From positions 124,001 through 188,000 of the forward strand of contig CAVXLC010000001.1 in assembly GCA_963762545.1 (NCBI GenBank): DNA of 64,000 nt, written 5' to 3'. Positions within the stretch are counted from its first letter, which is position 1, and every line of letters begins with the position of its first letter. The position numbers and the translations under genes are program-made. Origin of the DNA: JABFSM01 sp963762545. Its GTDB lineage: Bacteria > Gemmatimonadota > Gemmatimonadetes > Gemmatimonadales > GWC2-71-9. This document shows positions 31,149 through 40,408 of the stretch, in pieces. Below the pieces are notes generated by a model. That model did not search any database and was not told the DNA's origin. It saw only the letters and a list, made by a program, of their open reading frames with translations.

Positions 31149-31194
31149 TGGAAGCTCCGCTTCCCGCGCCCCGACCCTGACGCCCGGTCCCTCA

Positions 31195-31512
31195 ATGGCC
31201 CTGCTCAAAGGCACTCTCGACGTCCTCGTGCTCAAGGCTCTGACCGTCGGCCCGATGCACGGGTTTGAAATCACCCGCTGGATCGAGGACGGGTCCCGCC
31301 ACGAGTTCGCGATCGAATCCGCCGCCCTGCTGCAGGCGCTCCACCGGCTCGAGGAGCGCCGGCTGGTCGCGGCCGCCTGGGGCACCACCGAGAACAACCG
31401 GAAGGCCCGGTACTACAGCCTGACGCCGGCCGGCAAGGCGCACCTGCGCGCCGAGTCCGCCGCGCTCCGGAGCTCGGTCGCGGCGCTCGCCGCGATCCTC
31501 GACGCCCGATGA
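31195..31512 (+). CDS. PadR-family transcriptional regulator
   Basis: 105 residues, the short PadR form with a winged helix only and a brief C-terminal helix. LLKGTLDVLVLKALTVGPMHGFEI at the start and LLQALHRLEERRLV in the recognition region are diagnostic. It probably represses itself and the permease gene, whose start overlaps its stop (ATGA). The PadR plus ADOP-type permease pair is a recurring arrangement in Acidobacteria and Gemmatimonadota. Confidence 0.92.
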   Translation: MALLKGTLDVLVLKALTVGPMHGFEITRWIEDGSRHEFAIESAALLQALHRLEERRLVAAAWGTTENNRKARYYSLTPAGKAHLRAESAALRSSVAALAAILDAR

Positions 31513-34211
31513 GCCCCGACGAGATCAAGCCGGGGGTGCCCCGGGACTTCGAGCTCCCGGTGCGGCGCCCGGGCCAGGCCGGGGCCGACGCCGATGCCGA
31601 GCTGGCCTCGCTGCTCGAGGAGCACACCCGGTACCTGGTGTCGCGCGGCATGCCGGAAGCCGCGGCGCGCGCCGAAGCGCTGCGCCGTCTGGGACCCAGC
31701 CTTCCCGCGGCCACCGCGGGCCTTCACCGATCCGCCCAACGCCGGGAACGTCGCATGCGCGTGCAGGAATGGCTCGAGGACCTCGCCGCAGATCTGCGGT
31801 ACGCGTTCCGGACCCTGCGGCGCAGCCCGTCGCTGGCCGTCGCCGCCACACTCACGCTCGCCCTCGCGATCGGGGCCAACACCGCCATCTTCTCGGCGGT
31901 CAGCGCGGTGATGCTCCGGCCGCTGCCGTTCGCCGAGCCGGACCGGCTGGTGATGCTGTGGGAGTCGAACCCCGATTTCCACTGGGTCAATCAGTCCGCC
32001 GCGCCGGCCAACCTGCTCGACTGGAAGGAGCAGGCCGGGGCGTTCACCGACATCGCCGCCTATCCGAGCTTCAGCGGCACCACCACGCTCACTGGTTATG
32101 GGGAGCCTCGGCTGCTCAAGTCCACGGCGGTGACCGGCAATTTCTTCAGTGTGCTGGGCGTCGCGGCGGCACTGGGCCGCACCTTCCGGGACGAGGAAAC
32201 CTGGGACAACGGCGGCGCGCCGCGCATCGTGATGCTGTCCCACCGAACCTGGCGCGACGTGTTCGGGGCCGATCGCGCGCTGGTGGGCAAGACGGTGCGG
32301 CTGGGCGGGCGGGACGTGGAAGTGATCGGCGTGTTGCCGGCCGGCTTCTCCTTTCCGGGTCTGGACGCCGAGGTCTGGCAGTCGGTCCGCTGGGATCCCG
32401 CCAGCCGGGCCGCGGTCTGGTTCCGGCGGGCCCACTGGATGCTGCCGGTGGCCCGGCTCAAGCCGGGGATGACCCTCGAGAGCGCCAACTCGGCGCTGCA
32501 GACGGTGGTGCAGCGGCTGGCCCGGGACTATCCGGCCACCAACGCGCACATGGGCGCGGGCCTGACCCCGCTGCACGAGTTCCTGGTCGGCACCACCCGG
32601 CTGCCGCTCCTGGTGATGTTCGGCGCGGTGGCCGCGCTGCTGCTGATCGCCTGCGCCAACGTGGCCAACCTGCTGCTGGTGCGCGCCGCCGGACGGGAGC
32701 GGGAATCGGCGGTGCGACTCGCCCTGGGAGCGGGCCGGGGCCGGCTGTTCCGGCAGTCGCTGGCCGAGAGCGCGGTCTTCGCCGGGTTAGGGGGCGTGGC
32801 CGGCCTGGCGGTGGGCTGGTGGGGCACCCGGGTGCTGGGCGCGCTGCAGCCGCGGGGCATGCTCCCCATGCAGAATATCGCCATGAGCTGGACCGTGCTC
32901 CTCTATGGGTTCGGAGCCACGCTCCTCTGCGCCGCCGTCTTCGGTATCGCCCCCACGGTGTGGACCATGCGCCGCGTCGCCGCCGACGTGCTCCGGGACG
33001 AGGGACGCACCGCCAGCGGCAACCTGCGGGCCCGGCGCTGGAGCGAGGCCCTGCTGGTGGCCCAGGTCGCCCTGGCCCTGGCCCTGACCCTGGGCGCCGG
33101 GCTGCTGGTCCGGAGCTACCTGCTGCTGCGGCAGGTGGAGCCCGGGTTCGACTCGACCCATGTGCTCACGGTGGAGGTGGGGCTGCCGGGCATCCGATAC
33201 GACAGCACCCGGAAGGTGCTGGCGTTCTTCGACGAGCTGACCCGGAGCGCGCGGGCCCTGCCGGGCGTCGAAGCCGCCGGACTCGTATCGCAGGTGCCGC
33301 TGGGGCCGCCGTCGTGGACCAGCGAGTTCGGGATCGAGGGCCGTCCCCCGATGGAGCGGGGCGGCGAAGTGCTGCACCGCGACATCGACCCCGACTACCC
33401 GAAGGTGATGCGGGTGCCCCTGATCCGGGGCCGGTTGTTCACCGACGCGGATCGGGGAGACGCCCCCCACGTGGTGCTGATCAACCAGACCCTGGCCCGG
33501 ATGTACTTCAAGGGCCAGGATCCGGTCGGACAGCGGGTGGCCTTCGACCGGGTGCCCGATTCGTCCTCCACCTGGCGGACCATCGTCGGGGTGGTGGGTG
33601 ACGAGCGGCAGGGCAGCCTGAGTCGGGAGCCGACGCCGGAATTCCTCGCGCCGGCGGCCCAGGAGGGCCGCAGCGGCATGACGTTGATGCTGCGCACCAG
33701 GGACGATCCGCGGGCGCTCGCCGGCCCGGTCCGCCAGCTGGTCGCGCGGATCGATCCCCTGCTGGCGATCGCGTCGCTCCGGACCATGGACGACGTGCGG
33801 GCGCTGTCCCTGGGCCGGGACCGGTTCCTCACCGCGCTGATGCTGGCGTTTGCCGGGGTGGGACTGGCGCTGTGCATCGTCGGGGTCTACGGCGTGGCGG
33901 CGCAGCTGGCGCGGCGCCGGATGCGGGAGATGGGCATCCGGATCGCGCTGGGAGCCCGGGCCGGCCAGGTGCAGTGGCTGGTGGTCCGGCACGGGGTCGG
34001 GCTCACGGCCCTGGGCCTCGGGGCCGGCGTGACGATCGCGCTGCTGGCCACGCGGGTTATCCAGTCGCTGCTCTACCGGGTGGCGCCGGCCGATCCGCCG
34101 ACCTACCTGGCGGTGACGGCGCTGGTCCTGCTCACCGCGGTAGCGGCCTCGTGGCTCCCCGCCGCCCGCGCCAGCCGGGCCGATCCCTGCCAGGTGCTGC
34201 GCTCGGATTGA
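31509..34211 (+). CDS. ADOP/MacB-type ABC transporter permease (duplicated FtsX domains)
   Basis: 900 residues. A soluble N-terminal region of about 90 residues contains the helix LLEEHTRYLVSRGMPEAAARAEALRRLG found in 'permease prefix' domains. Then come TM1 (LAVAATLTLALAIGANTAIFSAV), a MacB-like periplasmic domain, three helices with the FtsX motif (LLIACANVANLLLVRAAGRERE), a second periplasmic domain, and a final FtsX set (GVAAQLARRRMREMGIRIALGA). No ATPase is encoded beside it, which is normal for these orphan permeases. It probably exports antibiotics or lipoproteins or transmits mechanical force. It is translationally coupled to padR. Confidence 0.92.
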   Translation: MSPDEIKPGVPRDFELPVRRPGQAGADADAELASLLEEHTRYLVSRGMPEAAARAEALRRLGPSLPAATAGLHRSAQRRERRMRVQEWLEDLAADLRYAFRTLRRSPSLAVAATLTLALAIGANTAIFSAVSAVMLRPLPFAEPDRLVMLWESNPDFHWVNQSAAPANLLDWKEQAGAFTDIAAYPSFSGTTTLTGYGEPRLLKSTAVTGNFFSVLGVAAALGRTFRDEETWDNGGAPRIVMLSHRTWRDVFGADRALVGKTVRLGGRDVEVIGVLPAGFSFPGLDAEVWQSVRWDPASRAAVWFRRAHWMLPVARLKPGMTLESANSALQTVVQRLARDYPATNAHMGAGLTPLHEFLVGTTRLPLLVMFGAVAALLLIACANVANLLLVRAAGRERESAVRLALGAGRGRLFRQSLAESAVFAGLGGVAGLAVGWWGTRVLGALQPRGMLPMQNIAMSWTVLLYGFGATLLCAAVFGIAPTVWTMRRVAADVLRDEGRTASGNLRARRWSEALLVAQVALALALTLGAGLLVRSYLLLRQVEPGFDSTHVLTVEVGLPGIRYDSTRKVLAFFDELTRSARALPGVEAAGLVSQVPLGPPSWTSEFGIEGRPPMERGGEVLHRDIDPDYPKVMRVPLIRGRLFTDADRGDAPHVVLINQTLARMYFKGQDPVGQRVAFDRVPDSSSTWRTIVGVVGDERQGSLSREPTPEFLAPAAQEGRSGMTLMLRTRDDPRALAGPVRQLVARIDPLLAIASLRTMDDVRALSLGRDRFLTALMLAFAGVGLALCIVGVYGVAAQLARRRMREMGIRIALGARAGQVQWLVVRHGVGLTALGLGAGVTIALLATRVIQSLLYRVAPADPPTYLAVTALVLLTAVAASWLPAARASRADPCQVLRSD

Positions 34212-34247
34212 TCGCGCCGGGCCGCCAGCCGGTTGGTCCTCGGCACG

Positions 34248-34276
34248 GTGACCGCGTCGCGGCCACCGGTTAGTTT
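34248..34276 (+). promoter_or_regulatory. Promoter GTGACC-N17-TAGTTT, leaderless
   Basis: TAGTTT (34271-34276) lies 6 nt before ATG 34283. Seventeen bases upstream of it is GTGACC, which matches TTGACA at 4 of 6 positions. It is one of the few leaderless boxes here with a recognisable -35. Confidence 0.55.
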
Positions 34277-34282
34277 CACGGG

Positions 34283-35446
34283 ATGAACACGGCTCGCCGG
34301 ACTCACGGTTTCACCGAATCGGTCATCCGCGGGATGACCCGGCTGGCCGCGGAGCACCAGGCCATCAACCTGGCCCAGGGCTTCCCCAATTTCCCCGCGC
34401 CCGACGTGCTCAAGGAGGCGGCGGCCGCCGCCATCAGGGCGGACATCAATCAGTACGCGATCACCTGGGGCTCCAAGCGGCTCCGGGACGCCATCGTGCG
34501 GAAGTACCGCGACTGGTACGGGATGGAGGTGAACTCCGAGACCGAGCTCACCGTCACCTGCGGCGCCACCGAGGCCATGGCCGCGACGCTCCTGGCCGTC
34601 GTGAATCCCGGCGAGGAAGTGATCGTCTTCGAGCCGTTCTACGAGAACTACGGCCCCGACGCGATCCTCTGCGACGCCAAGCCGGTCTTCGTGCCCCTGC
34701 TGCCCGGCCAACCCCTGGACCTGGACCGCCTGGCCCGGGTCTTCTCGAGCCGCACCCGCGCCATCGTGGTCAATACCCCGGGCAATCCGTCCGGGCGGGT
34801 GCTGACCCGCGCCGAGCTGAACGGGATCGCCGAGCTGTGCCGGACCCACGACGCCTGGGCCGTGACCGACGAGATCTACGAGCACATCCTCTACAGCGGC
34901 GAGCACATTCCCATCGCCACGCTTCCCGGCATGCGGGAGCGGACCATCACCATCTCCGGCGCGTCCAAGACCTTCAGCATCACCGGCTGGCGGATCGGCA
35001 CCATCGTGGCCCCGCCCGGGGTCACCGACGCCATCCGCAAGGTCCACGACTTTCTCACCGTGGGCGCGCCCGCGCCGCTCATGGAGGGGCTGGCGGTGGC
35101 GATGGAGTCGCTGGGGCGGGACTACTACGAGGGCCTGGGCGCGGAATACCGGGCCCGGCGCGAGATCCTGATGGGCGCCCTGGTCCGGGCCGGCTTCCGC
35201 TGCGTGCCGCCGGAAGGCGCCTACTACATCCTGGCGGATTTCTCCGGCATCTCGGATCTCCCGGCGCCGGAGTTTGCCCGCTGGCTCACCATCGAGGGCG
35301 GGATCGCCACGGTGCCGGGCACCAGCTTCTGGAGCCATCCCCAGGACGGTACCCGGTATACCCGCTTCGCCTTCTGCAAGACCCACGATCTGCTCGATGC
35401 GGCGGTCCGGCGCCTCGAGACCCTGCCCCGCTCGGGCGGACGCTGA
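34283..35446 (+). CDS. PLP-dependent class I/II aminotransferase
   Basis: 387 residues of fold-type I. INLAQGFPNFPAPDVLKEAA near the start, NTPGNPSGRVLTR (about 170), the Asp in TDEIYEHI and the Schiff-base Lys in SGASKTFSITGWRIG (about 230) are intact. The N-terminal pattern fits the kynurenine/methionine aminotransferase (MtnE/YbdL-like) clade. The gene starts a tight run: its stop shares a base with the ATG of the hydrolase behind it (TGATG), and GNAT and oligopeptidase genes follow. Confidence 0.92.
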   Translation: MNTARRTHGFTESVIRGMTRLAAEHQAINLAQGFPNFPAPDVLKEAAAAAIRADINQYAITWGSKRLRDAIVRKYRDWYGMEVNSETELTVTCGATEAMAATLLAVVNPGEEVIVFEPFYENYGPDAILCDAKPVFVPLLPGQPLDLDRLARVFSSRTRAIVVNTPGNPSGRVLTRAELNGIAELCRTHDAWAVTDEIYEHILYSGEHIPIATLPGMRERTITISGASKTFSITGWRIGTIVAPPGVTDAIRKVHDFLTVGAPAPLMEGLAVAMESLGRDYYEGLGAEYRARREILMGALVRAGFRCVPPEGAYYILADFSGISDLPAPEFARWLTIEGGIATVPGTSFWSHPQDGTRYTRFAFCKTHDLLDAAVRRLETLPRSGGR

Positions 35447-36747
35447 TGCGCCCGATCGGAGGGCTGCTCCTGCTGCTGCCGCTGGCCGGCGCGCCGCTGG
35501 CCGCGCAGCTGCCGAAGGTCGCGCCCGAAGCCGCCGGGATGTCGTCGGCCCGGCTGCGCCGGATCGGGCCGATGCTGGATTCGGCCGTCGTCGCCGGCGA
35601 GGTGACCGGGGTGCTCGCCCTGCTGGCCCGGAACGGCAAGCTGGTCGAGCTCGACTCCGCGGGTTATGCGGACCGCGAGGCGGGCACGCCGATGCGCTCC
35701 ACCACGCTGTTCCGCCTGGCCTCGATGACCAAGGCGGTCACCAGCGTCGCGGCCATGATGCTGGTGGAGGACGGGAAGCTGCTCCTCTCCGACCCGGTGT
35801 CCCGGTACCTCCCCGCGTTCCGGGAGATGCGGGTGGCGGTGCCGGGCGCCGACTCGGGCAAGCCGATGACCTACGAGCGGGCCAGGCGGAGGATCACCAT
35901 TCGCGACCTCCTGACCCATCGCTCCGGGCTGGACTACGGCTTCCTGGACGACGGCCCGGTCGGCGACTCGTATCGCGCCGCGGGCATCTCCGACGGCATC
36001 GCGCCGCCCGGCATGGCGACGATGGCCGAGAACGTGGAGCGGCTGGCCCGGCAGCCGCTGCTGTTCCAGCCCGGCACCCGCTGGGCCTACGCGCTCAACG
36101 CCGATGTGCTGGGGCGGGTGGTGGAGGTGGTGTCGGGCCAGTCCCTCGCGGATTTCATGCAGGCGCGGATCTTCGCGCCCCTGGGCATGCGCGAGACCTC
36201 CTTCTGGGTGCCCGATGCGAAGGCCCCGCGGCTGGTGGTGCCCGACATGCCCGACTCCACCGGCCGGCTGGTCCCGATGCGAGGGGAGATGCAGTCGTTC
36301 AGCGAGGGACGGCTGATCCTGGCCGGCGCCGCCTCGCGGGGGTCCCGGACCTATTTCTCGGGCGGTGCGGGGCTGGTGGGGACCGGCGGCGACTACCTCC
36401 GGTTCCTGGCCATGCTGGCCAACGGCGGCGAGCTCGACGGCGTCCGGCTGCTCTCCAGGAAGACCGTCGAGCTCATGACCGCGAGCCACACCGGCGACCT
36501 GCCCGGCGCTCCGCTCGGCCCCGGCAGCGGCTTCGGGCTGGGCTTCCAGGTCCTGCTCGATCCCGGCGAGGCGGGCGTGTACGGCTCACCGGGCACCTTT
36601 TCCTGGGGCGGGATCTACGGCACCACCTTCTGGGTGGACCCCAAGGAACATCTGGTGGCCGTCGTGATGATTCAGCGGTTTCCCACCACCGGCATCCGGC
36701 TGCTGGAGCTCTTCCGGACGCTGGCCTATTCGGCGCTGGTCAAATGA
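35446..36747 (+). CDS. Exported serine beta-lactamase-family hydrolase (class C/esterase type)
   Basis: 433 residues with signal peptide LLLLLPLAGAPLAAQ. The SxxK nucleophile motif is SMTK (93-96), the YxN motif is YALN (about 210), and the C-terminal third box is HxG-like (GSPGTFSWGGIYG). Such proteins act as esterases, D-amino peptidases or beta-lactamases. The context among peptide and amino-acid enzymes favours a peptidase or esterase. Start ATG 35446 overlaps the aminotransferase stop by one base, and the GNAT gene overlaps its own stop as ATGA. Confidence 0.9.
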   Translation: MRPIGGLLLLLPLAGAPLAAQLPKVAPEAAGMSSARLRRIGPMLDSAVVAGEVTGVLALLARNGKLVELDSAGYADREAGTPMRSTTLFRLASMTKAVTSVAAMMLVEDGKLLLSDPVSRYLPAFREMRVAVPGADSGKPMTYERARRRITIRDLLTHRSGLDYGFLDDGPVGDSYRAAGISDGIAPPGMATMAENVERLARQPLLFQPGTRWAYALNADVLGRVVEVVSGQSLADFMQARIFAPLGMRETSFWVPDAKAPRLVVPDMPDSTGRLVPMRGEMQSFSEGRLILAGAASRGSRTYFSGGAGLVGTGGDYLRFLAMLANGGELDGVRLLSRKTVELMTASHTGDLPGAPLGPGSGFGLGFQVLLDPGEAGVYGSPGTFSWGGIYGTTFWVDPKEHLVAVVMIQRFPTTGIRLLELFRTLAYSALVK

Positions 36748-37331
36748 ATCCGACCCCGGTCGTGCTGTATGGTGACGCGGCGAAGCTGGAGCCCCTCGAT
36801 CCCTCCCACGCCGACGATCTGCTGGCCGCGGGCGCCGATCCGGAGATCTGGCGCTTCATGCCGATCCCCCAGCCGGACTCGGTGGCCGAGGTCCGGAAGT
36901 GGATCGACGACGCCTGGAAGCTTGCCGCCACGGGTGAGCAGCTTCCCTTCGCGATCATCGACCCCGAGACCGGCCGCGCGGTGGGCTCGACCCGGTACCT
37001 CGAGATCCATCGCCACTGGCGGACCCTGGAGATCGGGTGGACCTGGCTTGCCGCGTCGGTGCAGCGCTCGGCGGTCAACACCGAGGCCAAGCTCATGCTG
37101 CTCACCCACGCCTTCGAGGATCAGGGCGCGCTCCGGGTGCAGTTCGCCGCCGACGGCCGGAACCTCCGCGCGCAGCAGGCCATCGAGAGACTGGGGGCGG
37201 TCAAGGAGGGCGTGCTCCGGAAACACCGGACCAACCACGACGGGTCGGTGCGGGACTCGGTGTACTACAGCATCCTCGACGACGAATGGCCCGCGGTCAA
37301 GGAGCGGCTGGCGGCCCGGCTCAAGCGCTGA
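36744..37331 (+). CDS. GNAT-family N-acetyltransferase (RimJ/RimL type)
   Basis: 195 residues. LEPLDPSHADDLLAAG at the start, LEIGWTWLAASVQRSAVNTEAKLMLLTHAFE (acetyl-CoA-binding region) and RNLRAQQAIERLGAVKEGVLRKH are the standard Acetyltransf_3 features. It probably acetylates an amino-acid or protein N-terminus; the acceptor is unknown. It is coupled to the upstream hydrolase through ATGA, and oligopeptidase B starts 5 nt behind its stop. Confidence 0.9.
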   Translation: MNPTPVVLYGDAAKLEPLDPSHADDLLAAGADPEIWRFMPIPQPDSVAEVRKWIDDAWKLAATGEQLPFAIIDPETGRAVGSTRYLEIHRHWRTLEIGWTWLAASVQRSAVNTEAKLMLLTHAFEDQGALRVQFAADGRNLRAQQAIERLGAVKEGVLRKHRTNHDGSVRDSVYYSILDDEWPAVKERLAARLKR

Positions 37332-37336
37332 GGCCG

Positions 37337-39382
37337 ATGCCTAACCCGGACCCGTCGCCCCCCGCCGCGCTCCGCCGGCCCCACCCGAGTACGCTGCACG
37401 GGGAACGGCTGGAGGACGACTACTACTGGCTCCGGGACCGGAACGATCCCGCCGTGCTGGCCTACCTCGAGGCCGAGAACCGCTACGCCGAGACGGTGCT
37501 GGCGCCCATCCAGCCGCTGGAGCATGCACTCTACGCCGAGATGCTGGGCCGGATCAAGCAGACCGACCTCTCGGTGCCTTACCGGGACGGCGCCTTCTGG
37601 TATTACTCCCGGACCGAGGAAGGCAAGCAGTACTCGCTGCACTGCCGGAAGCGCGGCACCCTCGAGGCGCCGGAGGAACTGCTCCTCGACCTCAACGTCC
37701 TGGCCGAGGGGCACGGCTACATGGCGCTGGGCGTCCTGGAAATCAGCGACGACGGCCGGCTCATGGCCTACTCCACCGACGACACCGGGTACCGCGAGTA
37801 CACGCTGCTGGTGAAGGACCTCGAGACCGGCGCCACCGTGCTGGGCCCGATCGGCCGGTGCGGGGCCGTGGCCTGGGCCGCCGACAACCGGACCCTCTTC
37901 TACGCGCTGGAGGACGACGCCAAGCGGTACTACCAGGTGTGGCGGATCCAGCCGGGCGGAGCGCCCGAGCTGGTCTTTCAGGAGGACGACGAACGCTTCC
38001 GCGTCGGGTTGGAGCGAACCCGGAGCCGGCGTCACATCCTGCTCTCGATCGAGAGCCACACCACCTCGGAGATGCGCTTCCTCCCCGCCGCAGAGCCCGG
38101 TTCGCCCTGGCGGATGCTGGTGCCCCGGCGCGCGGAGCGGGAGGTCGAGGCCGATCACCTGGGCGACGGTTGGCTGCTCCGGCTCAACGATGCCGGTCCG
38201 AACTTCCGGGTGGTGCGCGCGGCGGAGGACGAGTCCGATCCGGCGCGCTGGGAGGAGCTGCTGGCCCACCGCGACGATGTGATGCTGGAAGGGGTGGACG
38301 CCTTTGCCGGCCACTGGGTGGCCTGGGAGCGCGAGGCGGGCCTGGTCAAGATCCGGGTGACCCACCGGATGAGCGGCGCGGCCCGCTACGTCACCTTTCC
38401 CGAGCCGGTGTACGAGGCCTACCCCGGCCCCAACGCGGAATGGGACACCGGCGCGCTGCGCTACGGGTACGAATCGCCCGTGACACCCGGCTCGGTGTAC
38501 GACTATGACCTCACCACCGGGGAGAGCGCGCTGCTCAAGCGCCGCGAAGTCCTGGGCGGTTTCGACCCGGCGCTGTACGGCTCGGCCCGGCTGTCGGTCC
38601 CGGCGCCGGACGGCACCGAGATCCCGGTGTCGCTGGTGTTCCGTCGGGAGCCGCCGCTCCCCCGTCCGTCGCCGATGCTGCTCACCGGCTACGGCGCCTA
38701 CGGGATTCCCTACCCGGTGGGCTTCTCCTCCAACCGGCTCTCCCTCCTGGACCGCGGCGTGGCGCTGGCGTTTGCCCACGTCCGCGGCGGCGGCGAGCTG
38801 GGCAAGCGGTGGCACGACGCCGGGCGGATGGCGTTCAAGATGAACAGCTTCACCGACTTCATCGCGGTGGCGGAGGCGCTGGTCCGCGAGGGCCGCACCA
38901 CGCCCGCCCTGCTGGCCATCGAAGGAGGCAGCGCGGGCGGGCTGCTGGTGGGCGCGGTCACCAACGTCCGTCCCGATCTGTTTGCCGCGGTGCTGGCCCA
39001 GGTCCCGTTCGTGGACGTGATCAACACCATGCTGGACGATTCCCTGCCGCTCACGGTGGGGGAATTCGAGGAGTGGGGCAATCCCGAGATCCCGGAACAA
39101 TTCGGCTGGATCCGGCCCTATTGTCCCTACACCAATCTGGCGCGGAAGGCCTATCCGGCCATGCTGGTGCGCACCTCGCTCAACGACAGCCAGGTGATGT
39201 ACTGGGAGCCGGCCAAGTACGTGGCCCGGATGCGCACCCTCGCGACCGGCGCGGGCCCCCTGCTGTTTCTCACCAACATGGGCGCCGGACACGGCGGGGC
39301 CTCGGGGCGGTACGACCGGCTCCGCGAGATCGCCCTGGACTACGCCTTCGTGCTCTGGCGGCTGGGCGCATGGCATCCCTGA
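37337..39382 (+). CDS. ptrB: Oligopeptidase B-type prolyl oligopeptidase (S9A)
   Basis: 681 residues, the normal length for PtrB. An N-terminal seven-blade propeller starts with DDYYWLRDRNDPAVLAYLEAEN. The C-terminal alpha/beta-hydrolase domain has the Ser nucleophile in EGGSAGGLL (about 532), Asp in RTSLNDSQV and His in GAGHGG. It cleaves small peptides after basic residues in the cytoplasm; no signal peptide is seen. ATG 37337 is preceded by a GAGG-like site. The following gene begins inside its last codons. Confidence 0.92.
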   Translation: MPNPDPSPPAALRRPHPSTLHGERLEDDYYWLRDRNDPAVLAYLEAENRYAETVLAPIQPLEHALYAEMLGRIKQTDLSVPYRDGAFWYYSRTEEGKQYSLHCRKRGTLEAPEELLLDLNVLAEGHGYMALGVLEISDDGRLMAYSTDDTGYREYTLLVKDLETGATVLGPIGRCGAVAWAADNRTLFYALEDDAKRYYQVWRIQPGGAPELVFQEDDERFRVGLERTRSRRHILLSIESHTTSEMRFLPAAEPGSPWRMLVPRRAEREVEADHLGDGWLLRLNDAGPNFRVVRAAEDESDPARWEELLAHRDDVMLEGVDAFAGHWVAWEREAGLVKIRVTHRMSGAARYVTFPEPVYEAYPGPNAEWDTGALRYGYESPVTPGSVYDYDLTTGESALLKRREVLGGFDPALYGSARLSVPAPDGTEIPVSLVFRREPPLPRPSPMLLTGYGAYGIPYPVGFSSNRLSLLDRGVALAFAHVRGGGELGKRWHDAGRMAFKMNSFTDFIAVAEALVREGRTTPALLAIEGGSAGGLLVGAVTNVRPDLFAAVLAQVPFVDVINTMLDDSLPLTVGEFEEWGNPEIPEQFGWIRPYCPYTNLARKAYPAMLVRTSLNDSQVMYWEPAKYVARMRTLATGAGPLLFLTNMGAGHGGASGRYDRLREIALDYAFVLWRLGAWHP

Positions 39383-39954
39383 TCAAGGAGCTCATGCCGG
39401 AGCCGGACATCGTGATGCGCCATGTCCGGGGGGTGCATGCGCCGCCGGAGCGGGTGTTCGCCGCCCTCGGCACGACCGATTTCGGCAAGTCGGGGCTGAT
39501 CTCCCTCTTGTTCGCCCTCCGGGCGATCCCGGCCCTGCTGGCGGCCCCCGGCGAAACGATTGAGGCGCTCCGGAAGCGACAGGCGCATTCGGCGCTGAGG
39601 CTCGCCCGGCTCGCGAAGCAGGGGTTCGGGCTGGTGGCGGAGCGACCGGCCTCGGAAATCGTTCTGGGAGTGACTGGGCGCTTCTGGAAGGCATCCGCGA
39701 GGCCCAAGCCGGCGGATCGCGAGCAGTTTCGCGCCGGGCCCCCCGCCGGCGAGGTGCTGGTGGCGTGGAACTTCCTGGTCGAGCCCGCGCCCGACCAGCA
39801 CACCCGGCTCTCGACCGAGACCCGGATCGTGGCAGCCGACGTGGATACCCGGCTCGCCTTCAAGCGCTACTGGCTGGTGGTGCACCCCGGCAGCGCCCTG
39901 ATCCGGCGCTCGATGCTCGCGGCGATCGCGCGGGAGGCTAACCGCCCGGGGTGA
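39370..39954 (+). CDS. SRPBCC/polyketide cyclase-like protein
   Basis: 194 residues from ATG 39370, overlapping the oligopeptidase gene by 13 nt; ATG 39394 is an alternative. The beginning VRGVHAPPERVFAALG and the alternating strand pattern with EVLVAWNFLVEP and TRLSTETRI suggest a START/SRPBCC-like lipid- or ligand-binding fold. No catalytic residue is evident. It ends 17 bases inside the 3' end of the convergent membrane protein gene. Confidence 0.65.
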   Translation: MASLIKELMPEPDIVMRHVRGVHAPPERVFAALGTTDFGKSGLISLLFALRAIPALLAAPGETIEALRKRQAHSALRLARLAKQGFGLVAERPASEIVLGVTGRFWKASARPKPADREQFRAGPPAGEVLVAWNFLVEPAPDQHTRLSTETRIVAADVDTRLAFKRYWLVVHPGSALIRRSMLAAIAREANRPG

Positions 39955-40381
39955 GGACCCCGGCGCCGAGCCGGGCGCCGAGCCCGATCCCCACCGGGTA
40001 GAGGGCCAGGCCGGCCACCCAGAACCAGGCCGGGTGCGGCAACGTGAGCAGGTTGCCCACCGCCGCCGCCACCAGCAGCACGCCGAGGAACCAGGCCGGG
40101 CGGTGATCCCCCCGCGCGATCCGGGTGGCTATCCAGGCGCTCGACACCGCGGCCAGAAACCAGCCCACCAGCACCAGGACCAGCGCGGCGGCCGGGAGGC
40201 GCGCCATCGCGGCCCGCATGACCGCTTGGTTGCGGGGGTCGGTGCCCGGCGGCAGCGGATAGAGCAGGGTGTTGACCCACTCGACGCCGAAGGTGACCAC
40301 GAACGCCACGACGAGGCCCATCACGACCGCGGCGAGGCCGCGCAGCAGGGAATTGGCGGTTGCTCCGTCCCGGATTGGCAT
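39938..40381 (-). CDS. Four-helix membrane protein, unknown function
   Basis: 147 residues with four hydrophobic segments (about 15-35, 62-84, 95-112, 118-138) and a short loop with PLPPGTDPRN between the first two. No motif is recognised. A TAGCCT box on this strand ends 9 nt before its ATG. Its 3' end overlaps the SRPBCC-like gene by 17 bases, tail to tail. Confidence 0.7.
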   Translation of the reverse strand: MPIRDGATANSLLRGLAAVVMGLVVAFVVTFGVEWVNTLLYPLPPGTDPRNQAVMRAAMARLPAAALVLVLVGWFLAAVSSAWIATRIARGDHRPAWFLGVLLVAAAVGNLLTLPHPAWFWVAGLALYPVGIGLGARLGAGVLTPGG

Positions 40382-40390
40382 CGAGCTTAC

Positions 40391-40396
40391 AGGCTA
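40391..40396 (-). promoter_or_regulatory. TAGCCT -10 box of the membrane protein gene
   Basis: TAGCCT on the minus strand, 9 nt before ATG 40381, is leaderless in layout. It overlaps the 5' region of the divergent amidase gene, whose ribosome site AGGAGA is at 40398-40403. Confidence 0.4.
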
Positions 40397-40408
40397 CAGG
40401 AGAACTCC

